Both the position numbers and the translations under genes were made by a program. Of a stretch of 64,000 bases of DNA, positions 1 through 8,217 are shown in pieces (position 1 is the stretch's first letter; each line of letters starts with the position of its first letter). Origin of the DNA: Bordetella petrii (lineage in GTDB: Bacteria; Pseudomonadota; Gammaproteobacteria; Burkholderiales; Burkholderiaceae_B); contig NC_010170.1 in NCBI RefSeq assembly GCF_000067205.1, forward strand, positions 2,666,001 through 2,730,000, read 5' to 3'. The notes under the pieces were generated by a model. That model had not been told where the DNA came from. It searched no databases and was given only the letters and a program-made list of their open reading frames with translations.

Positions 1-38
1 AAAGAAAAATCGGTCAGTGGCAACTGCCCGTTGAGCAT
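1..38 (-). CDS. nlpD: 5' end of a gene, probable NlpD lipoprotein (cut by window edge)
   Basis: Only the first 12 codons are inside the window (MLNGQLPLTDFS), reading leftward off the edge. An AGGAG motif lies about 7 nt before the ATG, which supports a true start 17 bp downstream of the pcm stop. In Bordetella and many other proteobacteria surE-pcm is followed by nlpD and then rpoS, so nlpD (an outer-membrane lipoprotein that activates septal amidases) is the expected gene. That identity rests on synteny; the visible residues are too few for a family call. Confidence 0.5.
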   Translation of the reverse strand, partial: MLNGQLPLTDFS

Positions 39-55
39 GTGCTTCTCCTGGTTGC

Positions 56-871
56 TCAAGATTGTATTCCTGCCCTTAGCGGTACGAAACGCACGGCTTC
101 AAGCTCGGTGCGCTTCCAGCTGGCAGTGCCGGTGCGCTCGATGAGCACCAGCCTCTGGTTGGAGGCACCTTCAGGGGCGATCAGGCGTCCGCCCGGCGCG
201 AGCTGGTCCAGCAGCGCTTGCGGAATGGCCAGACCGGCCGCAGCCACAACAATAGCATCGAACGGCGCCACGCCGGGCAGGCCCAGCATGCCGTCGCCGT
301 GGATCAGGCGCACGCGGGTGGCCAGGCGCAAGGCGCGCAGGTGGCCGCGCGCCAGCTCGAACAAACCCCGGATGCGCTCGATGGCGTGCACTTCGCGCAC
401 GAACTGGGCCAGCACCGCGGCCTGGTAGCCGCAACCGGCCCCGACTTCGAGCACGCGCGTGGGGTTGCGGTCTTCGCAGGCCGCGGCGATCATGCGCGCC
501 ACCACCCAGGGCTGCGAAATGGTTTGAGAATGGCCGATGGGCAGCGCGGCGTCTTCGTAGGCCCGGCTGGCCAGTGCCTCGTCGACGAACAAATGGCGCG
601 GCACGGCGGCCATGGCGTTGAGCACGCGCTCATCGACGATGCCCTGGGTGCGCAGCCGCTGCACCATGGCGTGGCGCAGCCGGTCTGAGTTCAGGCCCAG
701 GTTGCCGCCCTGCCCGCCTGCGCCCGCCGCCGGCGCGGGCCGCGCCAGCGTGGGGGGCGAGATGCGCGTGTTGCTGTTGGCGGCGGTGATGCCGGGCGCC
801 AGGGACGTGGAGCCGTAGCCCGGGCTGCGTGGGCGCGGCGGGTTGCCGGGAGGCGTCACAGGCTTGCGCAT
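56..871 (-). CDS. pcm: Protein-L-isoaspartate O-methyltransferase
   Basis: Repairs aged proteins by SAM-dependent methylation of L-isoaspartyl residues in the cytoplasm. The SAM-binding motif I is visible as VLEVGAGCGYQ (about residues 140-150), and the preceding PIGHSQTISQP stretch is the substrate-site signature of the PCMT family. At 271 aa it is longer than the ~208-aa E. coli enzyme because of a Pro/Gly/Ala-rich N-terminal extension of about 60 residues with no recognisable domain; a shorter start near Met69 is possible but would cut into the conserved fold. Its start overlaps the end of surE by 16 nt, so the two are co-transcribed and probably translationally coupled. Confidence 0.93.
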   Translation of the reverse strand: MRKPVTPPGNPPRPRSPGYGSTSLAPGITAANSNTRISPPTLARPAPAAGAGGQGGNLGLNSDRLRHAMVQRLRTQGIVDERVLNAMAAVPRHLFVDEALASRAYEDAALPIGHSQTISQPWVVARMIAAACEDRNPTRVLEVGAGCGYQAAVLAQFVREVHAIERIRGLFELARGHLRALRLATRVRLIHGDGMLGLPGVAPFDAIVVAAAGLAIPQALLDQLAPGGRLIAPEGASNQRLVLIERTGTASWKRTELEAVRFVPLRAGIQS

Positions 872-1614
872 AGCGGCTCCGCCCAGCGCCGGACTTCGTC
901 CAGCTGACTGTGTTGGGTCAGGTCGAGCCGCAGCGGCGTTACCGATACGGCGCCTTGGGCCACGGCGTGGAAGTCGGTGCCGGGCGCCGCGTCGGCGGCC
1001 AGGCCCACCGGCCCGATCCAGTAGACCGTGTCGCCGTAGGGCGTGGTGGTGCGCACCACGGGCTCGGACGGATGGCGCTTGCCCAGGCGGGTGACCTGCA
1101 GGCCCGCCATGGCCTCGAATGGTCGGCTGGGAATGTTGACGTTGAGCAGCACCGGCGCGGCCAGCTGCTGGGCGACCTGGCGCTCGACGACCTGGCGCGC
1201 CACGCGCGCCGCGGCCTCGATGTGCGCCCAGCCCTTTTCCGCCAGCGAGAACGCGATGGCAGGAATGCCGAACAGATAGCCTTCGGCGGCCGCGGCCACC
1301 GTGCCTGAATACAGGGTGTCGTCACCCATGTTGGCGCCGTTGTTGATGCCCGACACGACGAGATCGGGACGCGTGTCCATCAGGCCGGTCAGCGCCACGT
1401 GCACGCAGTCGGACGGCGTGCCATTGACGCATATGAACCCGTTGGCGGCAGTGCGCACGGTGAGCGGCCGGTTGAGTGTGAGCGAATTCGAGGCGCCGCT
1501 GTGGTTGGTTTCGGGCGCCACGACGGTGAGTTCGCCCAGCCCCTGCAGGGCCTGCACCAGCGCCTCGAGGCCCGGGGCGGTATAGCCGTCGTCGTTAGAA
1601 ACCAGAATTCGCAT
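856..1614 (-). CDS. surE: 5'/3'-nucleotidase SurE
   Basis: Stationary-phase survival phosphatase that dephosphorylates nucleoside 5'- and 3'-monophosphates and short polyphosphate, using a divalent metal. The start at 1614 gives the family N-terminus MRILVSNDDG, with metal-binding Asp8/Asp9. The NHSGASNS segment supplies the conserved Ser, and SGINNGANMG supplies the Asn ligand and signature. The length of 252 aa is normal. The reading frame extends 75 codons further upstream but without homology. First gene of the surE-pcm-nlpD leftward operon. Confidence 0.95.
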   Translation of the reverse strand: MRILVSNDDGYTAPGLEALVQALQGLGELTVVAPETNHSGASNSLTLNRPLTVRTAANGFICVNGTPSDCVHVALTGLMDTRPDLVVSGINNGANMGDDTLYSGTVAAAAEGYLFGIPAIAFSLAEKGWAHIEAAARVARQVVERQVAQQLAAPVLLNVNIPSRPFEAMAGLQVTRLGKRHPSEPVVRTTTPYGDTVYWIGPVGLAADAAPGTDFHAVAQGAVSVTPLRLDLTQHSQLDEVRRWAEPLCASL

Positions 1615-1795
1615 TGTGCATCCAGAAGAAAGGGCGCTCGATGAAAACGCGACCGATTGTACCGCCCTAAACCCGCCTGCTTTGCATGGCCGTGCACCCA
1701 CCCTGCCCCGTTGTCCTATGGATAACCCGCAGACGCGGCGCAGGCCCGCGCGGTAGAATCCGCAGCCACGATCCCTTACACAATGGACATTACCC

Positions 1796-2434
1796 ATGGT
1801 GCAGACCGCCCCTTCAATTTTCCTCAGTGCCGCGCTCATCGCGCTGGCCTACTTGATCGGGTCGATTCCCTTCGCGGTGGTGGTCAGCAAGCTGATGGGC
1901 CTGCAAGACCCCCGCAGCTACGGATCGAAAAATCCCGGCGCCACCAACGTGCTGCGCAGCGGCAACAAGGCCGCGGCCGCGCTGACGCTGCTGGGCGATG
2001 CCTTCAAGGGCTGGTTCGCCCTGTGGCTGGCCCAGATGCTGGCGCCCGGCCTGTCGTGGACAGTGTTCGCGCTGGTGGCCCTGGCGGCCTTCCTGGGCCA
2101 CCTGTATCCGGTGTTCCTGGGCTTCAAGGGCGGCAAGGGGGTTGCCACGGCGCTGGGCATCCTGCTGGCTATCCACCCGGGCCTGGCGCTGGCCACGGCG
2201 GCCACGTGGGTCATTATCGCGGTGTTTTTCCGCTATTCGTCGCTGGCCGCCCTGGTGGCGGCATTCTTCGCGCCGGTTTACTACCTGTTCGGCTCGGGTG
2301 TCGCGTGGTACGCGCAAGGGCCGGTGGGCGTGGCGCTGGCCATCATTACCCTGCTGCTGTTCTACCGGCATCGCGCCAATATCGCCCGCCTGCTGGCCGG
2401 CACTGAAAGCCGCATCGGCGCGAAGAAAAAATAG
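1796..2434 (+). CDS. plsY: Acyl-phosphate:glycerol-3-phosphate acyltransferase PlsY
   Basis: Integral membrane enzyme that transfers the acyl chain from acyl-phosphate to glycerol-3-phosphate, the first acylation of phospholipid synthesis. The family signatures are all present: SIPF near the N-terminus, the GSKNPGATNVLR motif (about residues 43-54), and the second glycine-rich motif FKGGKGVAT (about residues 109-117). About five hydrophobic segments and a basic C-terminus (GAKKK) fit the 212-aa family size. It stands divergent to surE and convergent with tsaD, whose stop lies 15 bp away. Confidence 0.95.
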   Translation: MVQTAPSIFLSAALIALAYLIGSIPFAVVVSKLMGLQDPRSYGSKNPGATNVLRSGNKAAAALTLLGDAFKGWFALWLAQMLAPGLSWTVFALVALAAFLGHLYPVFLGFKGGKGVATALGILLAIHPGLALATAATWVIIAVFFRYSSLAALVAAFFAPVYYLFGSGVAWYAQGPVGVALAIITLLLFYRHRANIARLLAGTESRIGAKKK

Positions 2435-2449
2435 CCCGGCCCGCGCCCG

Positions 2450-3496
2450 CTAGGCTGGCGTGCCCGCGCAGATGTCGGCAAGATCCCAGCGCGGCCTGAC
2501 CGTGAACGCATGCTGGCCGGCCTGCAGCGACGCCAACCCGGCCTTGACCCGCTCGGCAGCCGCGAACGCGATCATGGCGCCATTGTCGGTGCACAGCGCC
2601 AACGGCGGGAAATAGGCTCGCGCGCCCAGCGGCCGCAGCGCCTGCGCGAGCAGTTCGCGCAGCAACTGGTTGGCGCCCACGCCGCCCGCCACCACCAGCC
2701 GTTTCAGCCCGGTTTGCTTGAGCGCCCGTACGGCCTTGGCCACCAGCACTTCGACGATGGCCGCCTGGGTGGCGGCGGCCAGGTCGGCGCGCGCGGCGTC
2801 GTCCAGGCCGCCATCGCGCTCGGCTTCTTTTACGCGCGTCAGCACCGCGGTTTTCAGGCCACTGAAGCTGAAGTCGAGGTCGCCGCTGTGCAGCATGGGG
2901 CGAGGCAGCGCGTAGCGCCGCGGATCGCCGCTGGCCGCCAGGCGCGACAGCGCCGGACCGCCCGGATAGCCCAGGCCCATCAGCTTGGCCGATTTGTCGA
3001 AAGCCTCGCCGGCGGCGTCGTCGAGAGTTTCGCCCAGCAAGGCATAGCGCCCTACTCCATCGACCCGCATCAGTTGCGTATGCCCTCCGGACACCAACAG
3101 CGCCACGAACGGGAAATCGGGGCGAGGGTCGTCGAGCAGCGGCGACAGCAGGTGGCCTTCGAGGTGGTGAATGGGAATGGCCGGCAGCCCGCGCGCCCAG
3201 GCAAACGCCTGCGCCACGCTGGCGCCCACCAGCAGCGCCCCGGCCAGGCCTGGCCCGGCGGTATAAGCCACCGCGTCGACATCCTGCAGGCCCAGGCCCG
3301 CCTCTGCCAGCACCTGGCGCGCCAACGGCACCGCGCGGCGGATGTGGTCGCGCGAGGCGAGTTCGGGCACCACGCCGCCGTACTCCTGGTGCATGGCGAT
3401 CTGGGTATGCAGGGCGTGCGCAAGCAGGCCGCGTTCGGTGCTGACGGCGGCCACGCCGGTCTCGTCGCACGAACTTTCGAAGCCAAGAATGATCAT
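2450..3496 (-). CDS. tsaD: tRNA N6-adenosine threonylcarbamoyltransferase
   Basis: Catalytic subunit for t6A37 modification of ANN-decoding tRNAs; transfers the threonylcarbamoyl group made by TsaC, working with TsaB and TsaE. The ORF begins MIILGFESSCDETG, as in the family, and carries the metal-binding HHLEGH motif (the HxxxH ligands), the SGGHTQLM nucleotide-binding segment and a late TDNGAMIA motif. The length of 348 aa is standard. It is monocistronic here, divergent from the purine permease (75-bp gap) and convergent with plsY. Confidence 0.96.
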   Translation of the reverse strand: MIILGFESSCDETGVAAVSTERGLLAHALHTQIAMHQEYGGVVPELASRDHIRRAVPLARQVLAEAGLGLQDVDAVAYTAGPGLAGALLVGASVAQAFAWARGLPAIPIHHLEGHLLSPLLDDPRPDFPFVALLVSGGHTQLMRVDGVGRYALLGETLDDAAGEAFDKSAKLMGLGYPGGPALSRLAASGDPRRYALPRPMLHSGDLDFSFSGLKTAVLTRVKEAERDGGLDDAARADLAAATQAAIVEVLVAKAVRALKQTGLKRLVVAGGVGANQLLRELLAQALRPLGARAYFPPLALCTDNGAMIAFAAAERVKAGLASLQAGQHAFTVRPRWDLADICAGTPA

Positions 3497-3571
3497 GGGC
3501 GGAAGTTTACATCTGGTGCGAAAATGGCGGCTTCATAAGCACACACCGTTCAACCACCGGGGAACTGAAAA

Positions 3572-4864
3572 ATGCTGGAGAAGCTATTCCAATTGCGCGA
3601 GCACGGTACAAACACCCGTACCGAAATCGTCGCCGGCCTGACGACCTTCCTGACGATGTCATACATCATCTTCGTCAACCCGGACATCCTGTCCTCGACC
3701 GGCATGGATCGCAACGCGGTCTTCGTGGCCACCTGCCTGGCGGCGGCGCTGGGCTCGCTGATCATGGCGCTGGTGGCCAACTGGCCCATCGGCATGGCGC
3801 CGGGCATGGGCCTGAACGCCTTCTTCGCGTTCACCGTGGTGAAAACCATGGGCTACACCTGGGAACAGGCGCTGGGCGCGGTGTTCATTTCCGGCGTCAT
3901 CTTCCTGCTGCTCACCGTCACCGGCGTGCGCGCCTGGCTGATCAAGGGTATTCCGCATTCGCTGCGCAGCGCCATCGCCGCCGGCATCGGCCTGTTCCTG
4001 GCCATCATCGCGCTGTCGAACGCGGGCATCGTGGTGCCACACCCGGCCACCAAGGTCACCCTGGGCGACCTGCGCGGGCATGCGCCTCTGTTCGCCATTC
4101 TGGGCTTCTTCATCATCGCCTCGCTCGATGCGCTGCGCGTGCGCGGCGCCATTCTGATCGGCATCCTGGCGGTCACGCTGCTGTCCATGGCCCTGGGCTA
4201 CAACGAATTCCACGGCGTGTTTTCCACGCCGCCCAGCCTGGCGCCCACCTTCATGCAGCTGGACATCATGGGCGCCCTGCACACGGGCTTCGTGCACGTC
4301 ATTCTGGTGTTCGTGCTGGTCGAAGTATTCGATGCCACTGGCACCCTGATGGGCATTGCCAAGCGCGCCGGCCTGGTGCCCGAGGACCGGCCCAACCGGC
4401 TCGGTCGCGCGCTGTTCGCCGACAGCACCGCCATCGTGGCCGGCTCGATGCTGGGCACCAGCAGCACCACGGCGTATGTCGAAAGCGCCTCGGGCGTGCA
4501 GGCTGGCGGCCGCACCGGCCTGACGGCCCTGGTTGTGGGCCTGCTGTTCCTGGCCGCGCTGTTCATCTCGCCGCTGGCCGGCTCGGTGCCTGCCTATGCC
4601 ACCGCGCCCGCCCTGTTGTATGTGGCCGGCCTGATGATGCGCGAGCTGATCGAAATCGACTGGAATGACGTATCCGAAGCCACGCCGGCCGCCCTGACCG
4701 CGCTGGTCATGCCGTTCACCTACTCCATCGCCAACGGGCTGGCGTTCGGTTTCATCAGCTACGTCGTGCTCAAGACCTGCACCGGCCGCGGCCGTGAAGT
4801 GCACGCCGCCACCTGGCTGGTGGCCGCGCTGTTCGTGATTCGCTACGCGTTCTTTCCGGGGTAG
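3572..4864 (+). CDS. NCS2/AzgA-type purine (guanine/hypoxanthine/adenine) permease
   Basis: Inner-membrane nucleobase:proton symporter of the AzgA branch, related to E. coli GhxP/PurP. Evidence is the N-terminal RTEIVAGLTTFLTMSYIIFV segment, the APGMGLNAFFAF motif in the first core repeat, the GTSSTTAYVESASGV motif typical of AzgA-type carriers, and about 12-13 hydrophobic segments over 430 aa. The start is preceded by GGGGAA. The exact substrate (guanine/hypoxanthine versus adenine) cannot be decided by eye. It is a single gene followed by an intergenic hairpin repeat. Confidence 0.87.
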   Translation: MLEKLFQLREHGTNTRTEIVAGLTTFLTMSYIIFVNPDILSSTGMDRNAVFVATCLAAALGSLIMALVANWPIGMAPGMGLNAFFAFTVVKTMGYTWEQALGAVFISGVIFLLLTVTGVRAWLIKGIPHSLRSAIAAGIGLFLAIIALSNAGIVVPHPATKVTLGDLRGHAPLFAILGFFIIASLDALRVRGAILIGILAVTLLSMALGYNEFHGVFSTPPSLAPTFMQLDIMGALHTGFVHVILVFVLVEVFDATGTLMGIAKRAGLVPEDRPNRLGRALFADSTAIVAGSMLGTSSTTAYVESASGVQAGGRTGLTALVVGLLFLAALFISPLAGSVPAYATAPALLYVAGLMMRELIEIDWNDVSEATPAALTALVMPFTYSIANGLAFGFISYVVLKTCTGRGREVHAATWLVAALFVIRYAFFPG

Positions 4865-5157
4865 CCGGGCGCGGGGGCCGGGCGTCGGGTTCGGCAGACG
4901 CTTGCGCCGCTGTATTGCAGGAAGGCGTGCCGAGCTGACGGTGTCAGGCACCCTGCGGGAGCCTGACACCTGGCCATGTGGCATCGAATCTGCGGCTGCC
5001 GGCACGCCGCTTGCGGGGGCCATTGACTCAGGCTATCGACCCGATCGACCACAAGGTTGATCCGGCAACGGATTGATTTCGCCGATACACTCTCCATGTA
5101 TAGAGCAGGCGCCCGTCGATCCGGGCGCTTTCTTGTCATGACCTGGAGACCCACCCC
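4865..5157. other. Intergenic stretch with hairpin repeat and promoter region
   Basis: About 290 bp without a gene. It contains one copy of the dispersed hairpin family (4940-4970), possibly ending transcription of the upstream permease. A lower-GC stretch around 5030-5110 presumably carries the promoter of the downstream monooxygenase. No tRNA or other RNA gene was recognised. Confidence 0.5.
4940..4970. repeat. Dispersed intergenic hairpin repeat, copy 1
   Basis: Inverted repeat with 10-bp perfect arms GGTGTCAGGC and GCCTGACACC. The arms enclose an A-CCC-TGC-GGG-A centre, so the stem continues as CCC/GGG inside a single A-A mismatch. The same element occurs in the opposite orientation at 32099-32129, and variants occur at 31.9, 36.7-36.96 and 52.4-53.05 kb. 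No T-tract follows, so it is not a classical intrinsic terminator. Confidence 0.8.
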
Positions 5158-6177
5158 ATGACCGAACTGGCCCGCGTGCCGTTTTCCGTACTCGACCTCG
5201 CCCCCATCGTGCAGGGTGGCGATGCCGCGGGCGCCTTCCGCAATACGGTCGACCTGGCCCGCCATGTGGAGCGCTGGGGTTACCGTCGCTTCTGGCTGGC
5301 CGAGCACCACAACATTACCGGCGTGGCCAGCAGCGCCACCGCGGTGCTGATCGGCCAGGTCGCGGCGCACACCCATACCCTGCGCGTCGGATCTGGCGGC
5401 GTCATGCTGCCCAATCACGCGCCGCTGATCATCGCCGAACAGTTCGGCACGCTGGAAAGCCTGTTTCCCGGCCGCATCGACCTGGGGCTGGGCCGCGCGC
5501 CCGGCAGCGACGGCGCCACCCAGCAGGCGCTGCGGCGCGGCCCGCGCAGCGGCCTGGAATTCCCGGCGCTGCTCGACGAACTGCGCGCCTTGCTGGCCCC
5601 CGAGCGGCCCGGCCAGCCGGTGCGCGCCATCCCCGGCGCCGGCCTGGACATCCCGATCTGGCTGCTGGGTTCGAGCGATTTCAGCGCACGCCTGGCGGCA
5701 GAGCTGGGCCTGCCGTTCTCGTTCGCGGGCCATTTCTCGCCCGAAGGCATGGCCGCCATGCGACTGTACCGCCATCTTTTCAAGCCGTCGGCCGCGCTGC
5801 AGCGGCCGTATGCGATGATCGGCGTGCCAGTCATCGCTGCCGACACCGACGAGCAGGCCCAATACCTGGCCACCACGCAGCAGCAGAAATTCTTGTCGCT
5901 GATCCGCGGCAACCGCCTGCCGCTGCAGCCGCCCGTGGACAGCATGGAGGGCATCTGGAACGAATGGGAACGCCAGGCCGTGCAACAGAAACTGGCCGCC
6001 TCCATCGTGGGCAGCGCCGAGACCGTCAGGCAAGGCCTGCAGGCGCTGGTCGCACAGACCGAGGCCGATGAAGTCATGATCGTTTCCGACTTTTATCACC
6101 ATGCCGATCGCCTGCGGTCGTACGAAATAGTCGCCTCGCTGAAGAACAGCGCAGGCACGGCCACCCAGGCCGCCTAG
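5158..6177 (+). CDS. LLM-class (luciferase-like) FMN-dependent monooxygenase
   Basis: Predicted F420/FMN-dependent oxidoreductase of the bacterial luciferase-like superfamily, closest in feel to the YhbW/MsnO8 group. It shows FWLAEHHN (about residues 44-51), the LRVGSGGVMLPNHAP beta-strand and loop (about residues 76-90), and the LGLGRAPGSDG motif that follows in this subgroup. The 339-aa length fits a single TIM barrel. No flavin reductase or dedicated pathway gene is adjacent (a thioredoxin follows), so the substrate is unknown. Confidence 0.85.
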   Translation: MTELARVPFSVLDLAPIVQGGDAAGAFRNTVDLARHVERWGYRRFWLAEHHNITGVASSATAVLIGQVAAHTHTLRVGSGGVMLPNHAPLIIAEQFGTLESLFPGRIDLGLGRAPGSDGATQQALRRGPRSGLEFPALLDELRALLAPERPGQPVRAIPGAGLDIPIWLLGSSDFSARLAAELGLPFSFAGHFSPEGMAAMRLYRHLFKPSAALQRPYAMIGVPVIAADTDEQAQYLATTQQQKFLSLIRGNRLPLQPPVDSMEGIWNEWERQAVQQKLAASIVGSAETVRQGLQALVAQTEADEVMIVSDFYHHADRLRSYEIVASLKNSAGTATQAA

Positions 6178-6187
6178 GCCTGTACAG

Positions 6188-6205
6188 CCCGCCCGACCGG
6201 GCGGG
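6188..6205. terminator. GC-rich hairpin after the monooxygenase gene
   Basis: A 7-bp perfect stem (CCCGCCC/GGGCGGG) with a GACC loop, starting 10 bp after the stop codon of the luciferase-like gene. No T-run follows, so it may act as an RNA 3'-end stabiliser or a weak terminator. Confidence 0.35.
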
Positions 6206-6282
6206 GAACCGCGCGGGCCACCCCCGCCCAACCGGCCGATCCGGCCATCGACGCCGCCCACCCGGCGGCAAGGACGCCAAAC

Positions 6283-6660
6283 ATGAGCAGCATCGTTGAA
6301 CTGACCAAAGATTCCTTCCAGGAAGCCATCACGCCCGACAACACCCTGATCGTCGACTTCTGGGCGCCCTGGTGCGGCCCTTGCCGCGGCTTCGCGCCGG
6401 TGTTCGAGCAAGCCGCCGAACAGAACCCCGACGTCACCTTCGCCAAGGTGAACACCGACGTCGAGCAAGAACTGGCCGGCGCGCTGGGCATCCGTTCCAT
6501 TCCCACCCTGATGGTGTTTCGCGAGCAGGTCCTGCTGTTCTCGCAGCCCGGCGCCCTGTCGGCCGGCCAGCTCGACGAGCTGCTTGAGAAGATCAAGGCA
6601 GTGGACATGGCCAAGGTGCACCAGGAAATCGCCGCCGCGCAGGACGGCAGCGAGAAGTAA
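6283..6660 (+). CDS. Thioredoxin-family protein (CGPC active site)
   Basis: Cytoplasmic dithiol-disulfide oxidoreductase: no signal peptide, WAPWCGPC active site at about residues 27-34, and a cis-proline loop at SIPTLMVF. At 125 aa it is slightly longer than E. coli TrxA because of a charged C-terminal tail (KAVDMAKVHQEIAAAQ). It may be a secondary thioredoxin of the Trx fold rather than the main TrxA. It is separated from the upstream monooxygenase by 105 bp. Confidence 0.9.
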   Translation: MSSIVELTKDSFQEAITPDNTLIVDFWAPWCGPCRGFAPVFEQAAEQNPDVTFAKVNTDVEQELAGALGIRSIPTLMVFREQVLLFSQPGALSAGQLDELLEKIKAVDMAKVHQEIAAAQDGSEK

Positions 6661-6681
6661 GGCCCGCCCGGCACGGGCGCG

Positions 6682-7281
6682 CTATGACGCCGGCGGGTCT
6701 TGCTCCTGCCAGCGGGCGCGCCCGCGCGTGATGTCGGCCACGATGCCGGCCAGCCCGTCCAGCGCTTCGCGCGGGACGGCCAACGCCAGCGCCACCCCGT
6801 CGCCGTCGAACGATTCGGCCTGCACCGAGGCGCCCGCCTGGGCGATGCGCGCCCTGAGCAGCGGCAGTTCAGCGTAGTCGCAGCGGCATGTGACGGCCAC
6901 GGTTTCGATAATGGGCACGCGCGGGCCGAGGCGCAGGCATTGCGCCGCGCAACCGCCGTAGGCGCGCACCAGGCCGCCCGCGCCCAGCTTCACGCCGCCG
7001 AACCAGCGCACCACCAGCACCGCGACCCGATCCAGCCCCTGCCCTTCGATGGCTTGCAGGATGGGACGCCCCGCGGTGCCACCCGGCTCTCCGTCGTCGT
7101 TGAAGCGATACGCCTGCCCGATGCGATACGCCCAGCAGTTGTGGGTGGCGGTCGGGTCGCTGTGCGCGGCAAAGAATGCCATTGCCTCGGCCACGCTGGC
7201 CACCGGGCCCGCATGGGCTTCGAAACGGCTTTTCTTGATGTCTTCGTGGTAGGCGCAGGCAGCGCCGAGTGTGTCGCTCAT
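6682..7281 (-). CDS. IMPACT/YigZ family protein
   Basis: Member of the conserved YigZ/IMPACT family, whose proteins have an N-terminal ribosomal-S5-like fold and a small C-terminal ferredoxin-like domain (DUF1949). Diagnostic segments are DIKKSRFEA near the N-terminus, THNCWAYR, the DDGEPGGTAGRPIL motif (about residues 60-75) and VVRWFGGVKLGAGGLVRAYG. The 199-aa length is typical. The bacterial role is poorly defined (translation-stress related by analogy with eukaryotic IMPACT). Convergent with the thioredoxin gene, 21 bp apart. Confidence 0.9.
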   Translation of the reverse strand: MSDTLGAACAYHEDIKKSRFEAHAGPVASVAEAMAFFAAHSDPTATHNCWAYRIGQAYRFNDDGEPGGTAGRPILQAIEGQGLDRVAVLVVRWFGGVKLGAGGLVRAYGGCAAQCLRLGPRVPIIETVAVTCRCDYAELPLLRARIAQAGASVQAESFDGDGVALALAVPREALDGLAGIVADITRGRARWQEQDPPAS

Positions 7282-7320
7282 ATGCCGTGATTGTAGGCGG
7301 CAGGCACGCGGCCGCGCGCC

Positions 7321-8184
7321 TCAGCCGTGGCAGTCGGGCACTTCCTGGTCCAGGTAGACGTCAAAGGCGACGTCGCGCGCCCATTTGCGAACCATGGCCT
7401 GCCAGGCGCCCTGCTGGCGCCACTGTTGCATGGCGGCGGCCAGCCAGCGCACCGAAGCCTCGTCGCCCGCGCGCGCCAGCCACACCCGTTCGGCCACCGG
7501 GCCGTCGGCCGGCAACGTGGCCGAGAATTTCTTCCATTCGGGAAATTGCATCAACGGGCCCCATGCGGCATCGTCGATGAGGCCGATGTCGCAGGCGCCC
7601 TCGCGTACCGCCACCAGCGCGTCGGACGGCACCCGAAAGGTGCGAACCGTGGCTCCCCAATGCGCCGCCAGGGCCTGGGCCTGGAAGGCGGCGCTGGACA
7701 TGCAAACACTACGGCCCTTGACCTGCGACCAGCGGCGCAGCGCCGTGTCGCTGCGAATGACCGCCTTGGGGCGGGCCTGGTAGCCGGCCGGCACCAGCGC
7801 CACGTTCGGGTCATCGAGCCCCGCGTCCGATTGACCGGCGATGCGGTCGGCCAGCAGCAGGTCGACCGTGCCGTCGGCCAGCGCCGCGGCGCGCTGCTGC
7901 GGCTCGACCTGCACCACCTTGACCGGCAGGCCCAGCCGCTCGCCCAGCCGTTCGGCCAGCACCGTGTCCAGCCGCTCGGGCGTGCGCACCTTGGCGCCCG
8001 CCGCGGCGGGCGGGGCCAGGTACGGCACGCCCACCACCAGGACGCCGCGCTCGCGGGCCTGGGTAAACGGCTGGCCGGAGGATTGGGCCGCCGCCGGCGC
8101 GGACATGCCCAGCAGGCCGGCCAGCGCGGCCAGAGCCAGGGCCGGCCGGCCACAACGAAGAAGGAAGCGCAACCAGGGCTTCAT
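7321..8184 (-). CDS. Periplasmic amino-acid-type (SBP_bac_3) binding protein
   Basis: Signal peptide of about 34 residues ending APAAAQ, followed by a PBPb-type fold: GVLVVGVPYLAPP at the start of the mature protein, AADGTVDLLLADRIAG-like and EGACDIGLIDDAAW lobes. The 287-aa length suits polar amino acid or dicarboxylate binding proteins. It is the last gene of a leftward operon whose other members form a complete sulfonate/nitrate-type ABC importer that already has its own binding protein. It could be a second receptor or a protein recruited by a different permease. Confidence 0.72.
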   Translation of the reverse strand: MKPWLRFLLRCGRPALALAALAGLLGMSAPAAAQSSGQPFTQARERGVLVVGVPYLAPPAAAGAKVRTPERLDTVLAERLGERLGLPVKVVQVEPQQRAAALADGTVDLLLADRIAGQSDAGLDDPNVALVPAGYQARPKAVIRSDTALRRWSQVKGRSVCMSSAAFQAQALAAHWGATVRTFRVPSDALVAVREGACDIGLIDDAAWGPLMQFPEWKKFSATLPADGPVAERVWLARAGDEASVRWLAAAMQQWRQQGAWQAMVRKWARDVAFDVYLDQEVPDCHG

Positions 8185-8217
8185 GGCTTGCGGCGGGCGC
8201 GGGCCCGCCGTTCCTTT

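Noticed and set aside
4843..6621. 592-aa minus-strand frame opposite the monooxygenase and thioredoxin genes
   Set aside because: High-GC antisense shadow of well-supported plus-strand genes; Gly/Arg/Gln-rich with no domain.
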